A stretch of 9,989 bases of DNA from Microbacteriaceae bacterium (GCA_012719255.1 JAAYAS010000282.1:1-9989), one strand, 5' to 3'. Shown: positions 1 through 7,396, counted from the stretch's first letter. Made by a program: numbers and translations. The notes: generated from the sequence alone by a model not told the origin.

Positions 1-986
1 CCGAGACGGCACCGGCGCCCGCGACGGCACCGGCGACCTCGTCCGGTGCGACCCCGGCACCGGTCTCCGCGCCGGCGACGGCCGCGCCGGCCGACATCGA
101 CGCCGCCGCCATCGCCGATGCCATCGCCGATGCCGTCGCCGCGCGGCTCGTGGCGCAGGGCCTCGGCGTCTTCGACGCCGAGGCGATGCTCCGCGACTTC
201 CAGAGCCGCTTCGACGAGCTCATCGCCTCGCGGCGCGAGCAGGAGGAGGAGACCGAGCAGCTCCAGAACGCGGTGAGCGAGCTCGAGAACGACGTGCTCG
301 AGTTCGAGGAGCTCGTCGAGAAGCTCGAGAACGAATCGCTCGTCGCCGCTGATCAGCGCATCGAGGCCGACCAGGCGCGGCGCCGGCTCGAATGGGAGCT
401 CGGGCAGGCCCGCCAGCAGCTCGGCCCGGACTGGAGCGCGCACGGCGGCACCGAGACCCGCGAGGAGCCGCGGCGCTTCAACCCGGGCGAACTGGTGCAG
501 GAGTTGAACTCGTTCCTCGAACTCCACGAGTTCATCGACGACCACATGCGCGACACGATCGAGCTCTGCATCGACGAGGACCGGCTCCTCGAGCTCGACG
601 ACAGCGTCTCCTCGCAGTCGCCGATCTCCCGTGCGCTGAACGCCGTCATCACCTTCGACACCTACGTGCGAGCCCGCCGCCTGCAGCGATTCGACGGCAC
701 GCTCATCAGCTACCTGAAGCAGGCCGAGCACCCCTTCTACATGGGCATCACCGACTTCTCGAACGAGAGCAGGACCGTCGGCAACACCCCGAAGATGGCG
801 CAGGAGCGCCGCCGAGCCGTGCCCACCGGGTTCCGGAGCGACGGCATCTTCGATTTCGAATGGCACGTGAAGTTCAGCGCCGGTCGCCTCTACCCGCGCA
901 TCTACTTCGAGGACGGCTACGCGGAGATCGGCAAGGTGCTCATCGGCGACATCGGTCGGCACCTGACGAACACCAAGACGAACTAG
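1..986 (+). CDS. Hypothetical coiled-coil protein, 5'-truncated by window edge
   Basis: The first complete codon is at position 3, and the frame is open from the window edge to the TAG at 984-986, giving at least 327 residues. A GTG at 150 could start a 278-residue protein. The same frame upstream reads as an Ala/Pro/Thr-rich linker with no stop, so I think the gene begins outside the window. Counting from 150, residues about 13-92 form an acidic Glu/Gln/Leu-rich coiled coil. Residues about 105-195 look helical and rich in Asp, Glu and Leu. Residues about 196-278 look beta-rich and end in HLTNTKTN. There is no signal peptide, membrane segment or catalytic motif that I recognise. The last 500 bases are about 58-62% GC, against about 72% in the downstream genes. 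The gene converges on the protease gene with overlapping stops. A scaffold or DNA/RNA-associated role is possible but not shown; I do not recognise the family. Confidence 0.8.
   Translation, partial: ETAPAPATAPATSSGATPAPVSAPATAAPADIDAAAIADAIADAVAARLVAQGLGVFDAEAMLRDFQSRFDELIASRREQEEETEQLQNAVSELENDVLEFEELVEKLENESLVAADQRIEADQARRRLEWELGQARQQLGPDWSAHGGTETREEPRRFNPGELVQELNSFLELHEFIDDHMRDTIELCIDEDRLLELDDSVSSQSPISRALNAVITFDTYVRARRLQRFDGTLISYLKQAEHPFYMGITDFSNESRTVGNTPKMAQERRRAVPTGFRSDGIFDFEWHVKFSAGRLYPRIYFEDGYAEIGKVLIGDIGRHLTNTKTN
5..131 (+). repeat. Low-complexity Ala/Pro/Thr linker with short direct repeats
   Basis: The 13-mer GACGGCACCGGCG occurs at 5-17 and again at 23-35 (period 18). The 12-mer GCCATCGCCGAT is directly duplicated at 108-119 and 120-131. 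Both repeats are in the frame of the truncated gene and encode (A/T)-P-A and A-I-A-D units. They look like slippage-prone linker sequence inside a coding region rather than a separate element. Confidence 0.6.
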
Positions 987-1912
987 TGCTCGGCGCTCGT
1001 CGCGGTGAGCCGCTCGCGACGGAGCCCGCCGCGGCGGCTCGCCGGCAGGGCGAGCGCGAGGCCGGCGGCGAGGCCGATCGCGATGAGCACCGCCGAGCCC
1101 TCGATGCCCATCGCGCCGCCGGTGAGCCAGACCGGGCCGACGAGCTCCGACTCGAGCAGGCCGCGCTGCTCGATCGTGCCCGACACCGTGATGCCGAACA
1201 CCGCCGATTGCGCCGCGTTCCACGCGAAGTGGATGCCGATCGGCAGCCAGAGACCGCCGGTGACGAGATACGCGGCGTTGAGCAGCAGCCCCGCCGACAG
1301 CACGATCGCGAGCGCCCCGCCCCAGCCCGCGCCCGGATTCGTCGCGTGGATGAGCCCGAACAGCACCGAGACGACGATCATCGCCGGCCAGCCGCCGAAC
1401 CGCACCGCGAGCAGGTGCAGCACGATCCCCCGGAAGAAGACCTCCTCGGCGACCGCCGCCCCGACGCCGATCGCGAGCCCGACGAGGGCGCTCGAGGTGA
1501 GCGCGACGTCGGTCACGCGATAGGCCCCGGCGAGCGCGAGCACGCCGACCGCGAGCGCCACCGCGCCGCCGCCGAGGAGCACGCCGAGGCCGAACTGCCG
1601 CAAGCCCCCGGGGCGGACGAGCTCGACCGACGGGCGGCGGCGCACCGCCCGGTTCACGAGCAGCGCGTACCCCGCGAGCGCGACCGCGGCCTGCACGAGC
1701 AGGCCCGCCACGAGCGGCGCGCCCCCGAGCATCCCGTCGTCGAACGAGAACCCGCCCGCCGGCATCCCCGACTCCGCGAGCGCGACGAGCGCCATCGTCG
1801 CCCCGCCCGCGAACTGCGCGACGAGGAGCACCGCGAGCCCGACCCCGAGCACCGCCCACGGACGGCGATCGGGGATGAGCCGCGGCAGCGACCCGTGAGC
1901 GGCGCCCGGCAC
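983..1912 (-). CDS. CPBP/CAAX-type intramembrane metalloprotease
   Basis: This is a 309-residue polytopic membrane protein of the CPBP (CAAX protease and bacteriocin-processing, Abi) family, which cleaves peptides within the membrane using glutamates and histidines. The three family motifs are visible: EEVFFRG (Glu156, Glu157, Arg161), FGLIHATN (His189) and GIHFAWNAAQ (His228, Asn232). About eight hydrophobic segments are seen, near residues 19-44, 65-86, 105-130, 139-155, 174-190, 198-220, 223-242 and 268-290. The C-terminus is short and basic. The start is a GTG 3 nt after the exporter stop, with a strong Shine-Dalgarno sequence (GGGGGGAGGA) inside the exporter 3' end, so it should be co-transcribed and probably coupled. 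The stop overlaps the stop of the convergent gene. The family assignment is firm from the motifs. The substrate is unknown: family members include prenyl-protein-type proteases, bacteriocin immunity or processing factors and anti-sigma cleavage enzymes. Confidence 0.92.
   Translation of the reverse strand: MPGAAHGSLPRLIPDRRPWAVLGVGLAVLLVAQFAGGATMALVALAESGMPAGGFSFDDGMLGGAPLVAGLLVQAAVALAGYALLVNRAVRRRPSVELVRPGGLRQFGLGVLLGGGAVALAVGVLALAGAYRVTDVALTSSALVGLAIGVGAAVAEEVFFRGIVLHLLAVRFGGWPAMIVVSVLFGLIHATNPGAGWGGALAIVLSAGLLLNAAYLVTGGLWLPIGIHFAWNAAQSAVFGITVSGTIEQRGLLESELVGPVWLTGGAMGIEGSAVLIAIGLAAGLALALPASRRGGLRRERLTATSAEH
999..1020. terminator. Weak hairpin candidate just past the convergent stops
   Basis: GTCGCG (999-1004) and CGCGAC (1015-1020) form a perfect stem that extends by one C-G pair (998/1021), with a 10-nt loop. 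It lies 13 nt after the stop of the plus-strand gene, inside the 3' end of the protease gene. There is no T-tract. Actinobacterial terminators often lack one, but 7-bp stems are common by chance at this GC content, so this is only a candidate. Confidence 0.2.
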
Positions 1913-1915
1913 GGC

Positions 1916-3856
1916 TCAGCCGTCCTCCCCCCGGCGCTGGTCGCCGTCCTGCTGCAGGTAGAGGCCGGCGTACACGCCGCCGCGCGCGATGAGCTCCTCG
2001 TGCGTGCCCCGCTCGACGATCCGCCCCTTGTCGAGCACGTGGATGCGGTCGGCCGCGCGGATCGTCGACAGCCGGTGCGCGATCGCGATCACGGTGCGGC
2101 CCTCGCGGGCGGCGTCGATCGCGCGCTGCACGTGCCGCTCGCTCGCGGTGTCGAGCGCGCTCGTCGCCTCGTCGAGGATGAGCACCGCCGGATCGCGCAG
2201 CAGCACCCGGGCGATCGCGAGCCGCTGGCGCTCGCCGCCCGACAGCCGGGTGCCGCGCTCCCCCACCACCGTGCCGTAGCCGTGCGGCAGCGCGAGGATG
2301 CGCTCGTGGAGGTTCGCCGCCGACGCGGCCGCCTCGAGCTCCTCCTGCGTCGCATCCGGCTTCGCGAGCCGCAGGTTCGCAGCCACCGTGTCGTGCACGA
2401 GGTACGAGTCCTGGCTCACGACGCCGACGTGCTCGACCACCGACTCCTTGCGCAGCTCGCGGATGTCGTCGCCCGCGAACCGCACCGTGCCGCCGGTGAC
2501 GTCGTAGAGCCGGGTCGCGAGGTAGCCGATCGTCGTCTTGCCGGCGCCCGACGGGCCGACGAACGCGATGAACTCGCCCGGCCCCACCGTGAACGACACG
2601 TCCTGCAGGGTCGGCGGCGCCGCATCCCCCGCCGGCTCGGGCTGCGCGCCGCGCAGCACCGGGTAGCGGAACTCGACGTCCTCGAACGCGAGCTCGCCGA
2701 CCCGCTCGGGGTTCGCGTCGCGGGCGTCGGGAGCGTCGACGATCGAGGGCTCGAGGTCGAGGTACTCGAAGATGCGCGCGAACAGCGCCTTCGAGGTCTG
2801 GATGTCGAGGCCGGTGCGCATGAGGCCGAGCAGCGGCCGGCGCACCTGCGCGTTCATCGACGTGAACGCGACGATCGTGCCGGCGGTGAGCCCCGCATCC
2901 CCCGCGCCGATGCCGGCGATCGGCAGCTCGCCGGCGATGAGGTAGCCGGCGATCACGTAGACGATGATCGGCACGAGGCTCATCAGCACGCTCACGGCCG
3001 AGAAGAACCACTGGCCGCGCATCGCGAGCTCCATCTGCAGGCTGCGCTGATGCTCGTTCGCCGCGCGGTAGCGGGCCGACTCGGCCTGCTCGCGACCGAC
3101 GGTCTTCGCGAGCAGCACGCCCGACACCGACAGGCTCTCCTCGGTGATCGCGGTGAGATCGGCGAGCGAGCGCTGCGCGCGCGTCGCCACCCGCGCCCGC
3201 ACCTGGCCGACGCGCCGCTGCAGCACGAGCAGCGGCGGCAGGAACACGATCGAGAGGATCGCGAGCCGCCAGTCGAGCACGAACATCGCGGCGATCGAGG
3301 CGCCCGCGGTGACGATGTTGCCGACCATCGCGGTGAACGTCGAGCGCAGCGTCGTCGCGATGCCGCCGACGTCGTTCTGCAGCCGCGACTGCAGCTCTCC
3401 CGTCTTCGTCGCCGTGAAGAACGCGAGCTCCATCGACATCAGCCGCTCGAACATCCGCACCCGCAGGTCGGTCGACACCGAGTTGCCGATGCGCGAGGTG
3501 ATGTACGTCTGGCCGAGGTCGATGCCCGCGGTGAGCACGATCACGCCGAGCATCGCGCCCGCGAGCAGCCAGAGCATCCCGAGGTCGGGGCCCGAGCCGT
3601 CGAGCGGGAACAGCGCCCGGTCGAAGATCTGCTGGGTGAGGAGCGCCGGCGCCACGCCGAGCGCCGAGGTGACGATCACCATCGACAGCGCGATGACGAG
3701 CAGCCACTTGTACGGCGCGAACATCGCCGCGACGCGGCGCCAGAGGTCGGGCACCTCGGGGGCGTCGGCGTTCGCGCTGCGCACCTCCGCCTCGTCGCGC
3801 ATCATGCCGCCGCCGCGGCCGCCGCCCATGCCGCCGGGTCCGCCGCCGAGGCTCAT
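1916..3856 (-). CDS. ABC exporter, fused membrane and ATPase domains
   Basis: This 646-residue half-transporter should act as a dimer in the cytoplasmic membrane, using ATP to export a substrate that cannot be read from sequence. The order is a Gly/Met-rich tail (1-20), a six-helix type I exporter domain (about 45-345) and an ATPase domain (about 388-635). The ATPase domain has Walker A GPSGAGKT (434-441), Q-loop Gln482, signature LSGGE (538-542), Walker B VLILDE with catalytic Glu563, and H-loop His594. All are intact, so a homodimer is plausible. About 15 extra Pro/Ala-rich residues sit between the A-loop tyrosine (Tyr398) and the next strand (near 402-415). No peptidase C39 domain is fused. 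The ATG at 3856 overlaps the desulfurase stop as ATGA and has GGGAGA 7 nt upstream. The frame stays open far upstream, but that part is antisense to other genes. The family is lipid/multidrug/peptide exporters (MsbA/LmrA-like); the substrate is unassigned. Confidence 0.95.
   Translation of the reverse strand: MSLGGGPGGMGGGRGGGMMRDEAEVRSANADAPEVPDLWRRVAAMFAPYKWLLVIALSMVIVTSALGVAPALLTQQIFDRALFPLDGSGPDLGMLWLLAGAMLGVIVLTAGIDLGQTYITSRIGNSVSTDLRVRMFERLMSMELAFFTATKTGELQSRLQNDVGGIATTLRSTFTAMVGNIVTAGASIAAMFVLDWRLAILSIVFLPPLLVLQRRVGQVRARVATRAQRSLADLTAITEESLSVSGVLLAKTVGREQAESARYRAANEHQRSLQMELAMRGQWFFSAVSVLMSLVPIIVYVIAGYLIAGELPIAGIGAGDAGLTAGTIVAFTSMNAQVRRPLLGLMRTGLDIQTSKALFARIFEYLDLEPSIVDAPDARDANPERVGELAFEDVEFRYPVLRGAQPEPAGDAAPPTLQDVSFTVGPGEFIAFVGPSGAGKTTIGYLATRLYDVTGGTVRFAGDDIRELRKESVVEHVGVVSQDSYLVHDTVAANLRLAKPDATQEELEAAASAANLHERILALPHGYGTVVGERGTRLSGGERQRLAIARVLLRDPAVLILDEATSALDTASERHVQRAIDAAREGRTVIAIAHRLSTIRAADRIHVLDKGRIVERGTHEELIARGGVYAGLYLQQDGDQRRGEDG
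1923..1932 (-). promoter_or_regulatory. Shine-Dalgarno site for the protease gene
   Basis: Read on the minus strand this is GGGGGGAGGA, 10 nt before the GTG at 1912. It lies within the last codons of the exporter gene. It supports the GTG start, which otherwise has no ATG competitor nearby, and suggests efficient initiation at an internal operon junction. Confidence 0.65.
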
Positions 3857-3869
3857 CGGGCCGTCTCCC
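3853..3869 (-). promoter_or_regulatory. ATGA coupling junction and ribosome binding site
   Basis: On the minus strand GGGAGA (3869-3864) is followed by 7 nt and then ATGA (3856-3853), in which the exporter ATG overlaps the desulfurase TGA. This decides the exporter start and indicates translational coupling of the two genes. Both elements are read directly from the sequence. Confidence 0.75.
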
Positions 3870-5082
3870 GCGTCGAGAGGCCGGCGGCGCGGGCCTGCGC
3901 GACGACTCCGGGCAGCACCTCGGCGAGCCGGTCGACGTCGGCGTCGGTCGTGCCGGGGCCGACCGTGAAGCGCAGCGCCCCGAGCGCCTCGTCGACGGCG
4001 ACGCCGCAGCCGGTGAGCACGTGGCTCGCCTCGGGGATGCCCGCCTGGCAGGCCGAGCCGGTCGCCGCCGACACCCCCGCGAGGTCGAGCAGCAGCACGA
4101 GCGAGTCGCCCTGGCAGCCGGGGAAGGTCGCGTGCGCGTTGCCGGGCAGCCGCGCCGGCACCGCCGCGCCCTCGTCGTCGAGCACGGCGTCGGGATCGGC
4201 GCCGCGCACCACCGCCTCGGGATCGGCCGCGCGGATCGCCGCGAGCACCCGGTCGCGCAGGCGGCGGCGGTGGGCGTCGGCGGAGCCGTCGGCGACCTCG
4301 GCCGCCTCGACCTCGGCGACCGCCGCGAACGCGAGCGCGCCGGCGACGTCCTGCGTGCCCGAGCGGATGCCGAGCTGCTGGCCGCCGCCGTGGAGCAGCG
4401 GGTCGATCGTCGTGCCGCGGCGCACCGCGAGCGCCCCCACGCCGACGGGGCCGCCGATCTTGTGCGCCGAGACGCTGAGCGCCTGCACGCCGAAGCCGTG
4501 GAGGTCGAGCGGCAGCTGGCCGTAGGCGGCGACCGCGTCGACGTGCACCGGCACGCCCGCCGCGGCCGCCCGCCGCGCGACCGCGCGCACGGGCTGCACC
4601 GTGCCGATCTCGTTGTTCGCGAGCAGCAGCGTGACGAGCGCGACGTCGTCGCCGAGCTGCGCCTCGAGCGAGTCGAGCCGGATGCGGCCGTCGCCGTCGA
4701 CCTCGAGCCAGCCGATCTCGGCGCCCTCGTGCTCGACGAGCCACTGCGCCGCGTCGAGGGTCGCGTGGTGCTCGGTGCGGGTGGTGAGGATGCGCGGCCG
4801 GCGCGCGCCCCGGTTGCGGGCCCACCACAGGCCCTTCACCGCGAGGTTCGTGCCCTCGGTGCCGCCGGAGGTGAGGATCGTCTCGATCGGCTCGGCGCCG
4901 AGGGTCGCGGCGATGCGGGCGCGGGCGTCCTCGAGCGCGCGGCGGGCGCGCTGGCCGTGGCCGTGGATGGAGGCGGGGTTGCCGAGCCGGTCGACCGCGT
5001 CGAGCAGGGCGGCTCGCGCCGCGGGATGCATCGGGGCGGTCGCGGCGTGGTCGAGGTAGACGGCGGGTCGGTCGGCGCGCAT
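3853..5082 (-). CDS. Cysteine desulfurase, class I NifS/IscS type
   Basis: This 409-residue cytoplasmic PLP enzyme should convert L-cysteine to L-alanine, leaving a persulfide on its active cysteine for transfer to Fe-S cluster assembly or tRNA thiolation. Landmarks in order are YLDHAAT (9-15), NPASIHGHG (35-43), EHHA with the PLP-stacking His (His105 or His106), NNEIGT (156-161), HVDAVAAYGQ with Asp182 and Gln189, SAHK with the Schiff-base Lys208, GIRSGT (238-243), and the loop ATGSACQAG with catalytic Cys345. That loop is the class I form and resembles the desulfurase encoded beside trmU/mnmA in mycobacteria. The ATG at 5082 has GGAAGAA 8 nt upstream. Here the next gene is an exporter, joined by ATGA overlap, and not mnmA. 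The activity class is confident. Whether this is the tRNA-thiolation enzyme or a paralogue is inference, so no symbol is given. Confidence 0.94.
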   Translation of the reverse strand: MRADRPAVYLDHAATAPMHPAARAALLDAVDRLGNPASIHGHGQRARRALEDARARIAATLGAEPIETILTSGGTEGTNLAVKGLWWARNRGARRPRILTTRTEHHATLDAAQWLVEHEGAEIGWLEVDGDGRIRLDSLEAQLGDDVALVTLLLANNEIGTVQPVRAVARRAAAAGVPVHVDAVAAYGQLPLDLHGFGVQALSVSAHKIGGPVGVGALAVRRGTTIDPLLHGGGQQLGIRSGTQDVAGALAFAAVAEVEAAEVADGSADAHRRRLRDRVLAAIRAADPEAVVRGADPDAVLDDEGAAVPARLPGNAHATFPGCQGDSLVLLLDLAGVSAATGSACQAGIPEASHVLTGCGVAVDEALGALRFTVGPGTTDADVDRLAEVLPGVVAQARAAGLSTRETAR

Positions 5083-5090
5083 GCCTGCGA

Positions 5091-5097
5091 TTCTTCC
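5091..5097 (-). promoter_or_regulatory. Shine-Dalgarno site for the desulfurase
   Basis: GGAAGAA on the minus strand ends 8 nt before the ATG at 5082. It supports that start, which is also where the family N-terminus (YLDHAAT at residues 9-15) would place it. Confidence 0.55.
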
Positions 5098-5132
5098 ACC
5101 GACGGCCGACGAGGTTCATCCACGCGCGCCCC

Positions 5133-5156
5133 CGGGCCGGGCCGCGAGCCGGCCCG
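5133..5156. repeat. Perfect 8-bp inverted repeat in divergent intergenic region
   Basis: CGGGCCGG (5133-5140) and CCGGCCCG (5149-5156) are perfect inverted copies separated by 8 nt. There is no T-tract, so it is not a classic terminator. It could be a regulator binding site or a hairpin in the 5' leader of the desulfurase mRNA. It could also be chance, since it is composed only of G and C. Confidence 0.35.
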
Positions 5157-5208
5157 TGCAGGATCATGGACTCCCCACAAGCGATGCGGGACCGTCGGGC
5201 CCGCTCAG

Positions 5209-5214
5209 TAGACT
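5209..5214 (+). promoter_or_regulatory. Putative -10 box of glgX (leaderless transcript)
   Basis: TAGACT fits the actinobacterial -10 pattern TANNNT. Its final T is followed by 7 nt and then the GTG start at 5222, placing the likely transcription start at or 1 nt before the start codon. There is no Shine-Dalgarno sequence in between. No good -35 hexamer is seen, which is usual for this group. Confidence 0.5.
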
Positions 5215-5221
5215 TCCGTAC

Positions 5222-7396
5222 GTGCCCTCCGCATCCCCCTACCCCGCGCTCGGCGTCGTCTCGACGCCGGCAGGACCGCGCCTTCGGGTGTGGAGCCACC
5301 ACGCGACCTCGATGACGCTCGTGCTCTACGACGGCGACGACACCCCCGTCGCCGAGCTGCCGATGACCCGCGACGGCGACGTCTGGGAGGTCACGACCGA
5401 CGAGCTGCATCCGGGCCGCCGCTACGCGATCCGCGCCGACGGCCCGACCGGCGGCGCCCACCGCTTCGACCCCGAGCGCGACAGCCTCGATCCCTATGCG
5501 CGGCACATCGTCAACGTCGGCACCGACGCCGACCCGAAGTGGCTGTCGACCGTTGTCGCCTACGAGCCGTTCGATTGGGGCGGCAGCCGCCACCCGGCGA
5601 CCCCGCTGCGCGACAGCGTCGTCTACGAGGCGCACGTGCGCGGGCTCACGAAGCTCGCGCCGTTCGTGCCCGAGCACCTGCGCGGCACCTACGCCGGCCT
5701 CGCCTCCGACGAGATGATCGGCTACCTCAAGCGGCTCGGCGTCACCGCCGTCGAGCTGCTGCCGGTGCACGCGTTCGCGAGCGAGCGGCACCTGCGCGTG
5801 CAGGGCCTCGCCAACTACTGGGGCTACAACACGCTCGGCTTCTTCGCGCCGCATCCCGACTACGCCACCGAGGCGGCCCGCGCCGCGGGCCCCGAGGCGA
5901 TCGCCCGCGAGTTCAAGGGCATGGTGCGGCTGCTCCACGAGGCCGGCATCGAGGTGTTCCTCGACGTCGGCTACAACCACACCGCCGACGAGGGCGACGA
6001 CGCCCGGCCGGTGCTCTTCCGCGGCATCGACAACGCGAGCTACTACCGGCACGACGCCTCCGGGCGCCTGCTCGACGTCACCGGCTGCGGCAACTCGGTC
6101 GACACCTCGCTGCCGGTCGTGCAGCAGCTCGTGCTCGACTCGCTGCGGTACTGGCACCACGAGTTCGGCGTCGACGGATTCCGCTTCGACCTCGCCGTCA
6201 CCCTCGGCCGGGATGCGCACCACAGCTACTCGGCGCACCACCCGCTGCTCACCGCGATCGCCGAGGACCCGGAGCTGCGCACGGCGAAGATCATCGCCGA
6301 GCCGTGGGACGTCGGCATCGGCGGCTGGCAGACCGGGCACTTCCCCCTCGGCTGGTCGGAGTGGAACGACGAGTACCGCGACCGCGTGCGGCGCTTCTGG
6401 GTCGAGAGCTTCGCGCACGCCCGCGTCACCGGCCAGCACCGCGAGGGCGTCGGCAAGCTCGCCACCGCGATGGCCGGCTCGTCGAACCGGTTCTCCGACG
6501 TGCGCGGCCCGCTCGCCTCGGTGAACTTCGTCACCGCCCACGACGGCTTCACGCTCCGCGACCTCGTCAGCTACAACGTCAAGCACAACCTGCTCAACGG
6601 CGAGCTCGGCCGCGACGGCACGAACGAGAACCACTCGTACAACTTCGGCTACGAGGGCTGGACCGACGACGACCGCATCCGCGTGATCCGGCGCCAGTCG
6701 GTGCGCAACCTCATGGGCACGCTGCTGCTCTCGTCGGGCGTGCCGATGATCGTCGCCGGCGACGAGTTCGCCCGCACCCAGCACGGCAACAACAGCCCGT
6801 ACAACCAGGACAACGAGACCGGCTGGCTCGACTGGGCGACGTTCGAGTTCCAGCAGGCGAACTACCACCACATGCAGCGGCTGCTCGAGATCCGCCGCGA
6901 CCACCCCGTGCTCCGCCCGGTGCGCTACAACCACACGAACGAGCCCGAGCGCGACGCCACGAGCATCCAGTGGTTCGACGCCCTCGGCGGCGACATGAGC
7001 GACTGGGAGTGGAACTCGCCGGCGACCCGGTCGGTGCAGTACCTCGCGACGACCCTCGGCCCCGGCGTCGCGAACGGCGTCACCGCCTCGGCCGCCGAGG
7101 CGGAGGACGCCTCCGACGAGGACGCGCTCGCCGAGTCGCCGCCCGAGATCGACCGGCTGCTCGTGATGGTGCACGGCGTCGAGGACCCGGCCCCGTTCCG
7201 GCTGCCCCGGCTCGAGGGCATCGCCTACTACCGGCTGCTGTGGGACTCGGCCGTCGAGCACGTCGCCGAGATCGACTCGGATGCGATGTCGCTCGCGGTG
7301 CCGGGGCAGACGCTGCGGGTCACCGGCCCGTCGATGCGCGTGTACGAGGTCGTCGCCGCCGACGACGACGGGGCCGCGCCCGCCGAGCCCTGGTAG
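5222..7396 (+). CDS. glgX: Glycogen debranching enzyme GlgX (GH13 isoamylase type)
   Basis: This 724-residue cytoplasmic glycoside hydrolase should cleave alpha-1,6 branches, preferring the short branches left on glycogen by phosphorylase (GlgX/TreX/isoamylase group, GH13_11). An N-terminal CBM48-like beta domain covers about 8-110 (LRVWSHHATS at 21-30). The barrel follows, with region I DVGYNHT (248-254), region II GFRFDLAVT with nucleophile Asp323, region III IAEPWD with acid Glu360, and region IV VTAHDGF with Asp441. GTNENHSYN (466-474) is also typical. A C-terminal beta domain covers about 600-712 and contains an acidic insert (617-643). The GTG at 5222 was chosen because the family N-terminus starts there and a -10-like box precedes it by 7 nt. 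An ATG at 5081 would add 47 residues of unfamily-like sequence. It is followed after 50 nt by glgE, so it serves the same polymer. The assignment is firm; glycogen versus trehalose-linked use is inferred. Confidence 0.95.
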   Translation: MPSASPYPALGVVSTPAGPRLRVWSHHATSMTLVLYDGDDTPVAELPMTRDGDVWEVTTDELHPGRRYAIRADGPTGGAHRFDPERDSLDPYARHIVNVGTDADPKWLSTVVAYEPFDWGGSRHPATPLRDSVVYEAHVRGLTKLAPFVPEHLRGTYAGLASDEMIGYLKRLGVTAVELLPVHAFASERHLRVQGLANYWGYNTLGFFAPHPDYATEAARAAGPEAIAREFKGMVRLLHEAGIEVFLDVGYNHTADEGDDARPVLFRGIDNASYYRHDASGRLLDVTGCGNSVDTSLPVVQQLVLDSLRYWHHEFGVDGFRFDLAVTLGRDAHHSYSAHHPLLTAIAEDPELRTAKIIAEPWDVGIGGWQTGHFPLGWSEWNDEYRDRVRRFWVESFAHARVTGQHREGVGKLATAMAGSSNRFSDVRGPLASVNFVTAHDGFTLRDLVSYNVKHNLLNGELGRDGTNENHSYNFGYEGWTDDDRIRVIRRQSVRNLMGTLLLSSGVPMIVAGDEFARTQHGNNSPYNQDNETGWLDWATFEFQQANYHHMQRLLEIRRDHPVLRPVRYNHTNEPERDATSIQWFDALGGDMSDWEWNSPATRSVQYLATTLGPGVANGVTASAAEAEDASDEDALAESPPEIDRLLVMVHGVEDPAPFRLPRLEGIAYYRLLWDSAVEHVAEIDSDAMSLAVPGQTLRVTGPSMRVYEVVAADDDGAAPAEPW

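Larger units (their letters stand above)
5083..5221. promoter_or_regulatory. Divergent control region between desulfurase operon and glgX
   Basis: This 139-bp gap is the only sizeable non-coding stretch. It holds the desulfurase ribosome binding site at its left end, a perfect inverted repeat in the middle (5133-5156) and a -10-like box for glgX at its right end. I found no convincing minus-strand promoter and no recognisable operator or riboswitch. Confidence 0.55.

Noticed and set aside
150..152. GTG at 150 as the true start of the first gene
   Set aside because: The same frame is open to the window edge and encodes a plausible linker, and no Shine-Dalgarno sequence or -10 box stands before 150. 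It is kept only as a possible alternative.
46..276. Small Arg/Ser/Pro-rich plus-strand frame near the left edge
   Set aside because: It overlaps the linker and coiled-coil coding sequence in another frame, and its composition is that of a shadow.
392..4525. Open plus-strand frame of 1377 codons
   Set aside because: It is antisense to the protease, exporter and desulfurase genes, is made of Arg/Ala/His/Glu-rich sequence without any domain, and is explained by GC-rich third positions that remove stops.
5081..5221. ATG at 5081 or GTG at 5156 as the glgX start
   Set aside because: The added residues do not resemble the family and would fill the whole divergent control region. Neither start has a Shine-Dalgarno sequence, whereas GTG 5222 is preceded by TAGACT at leaderless spacing.
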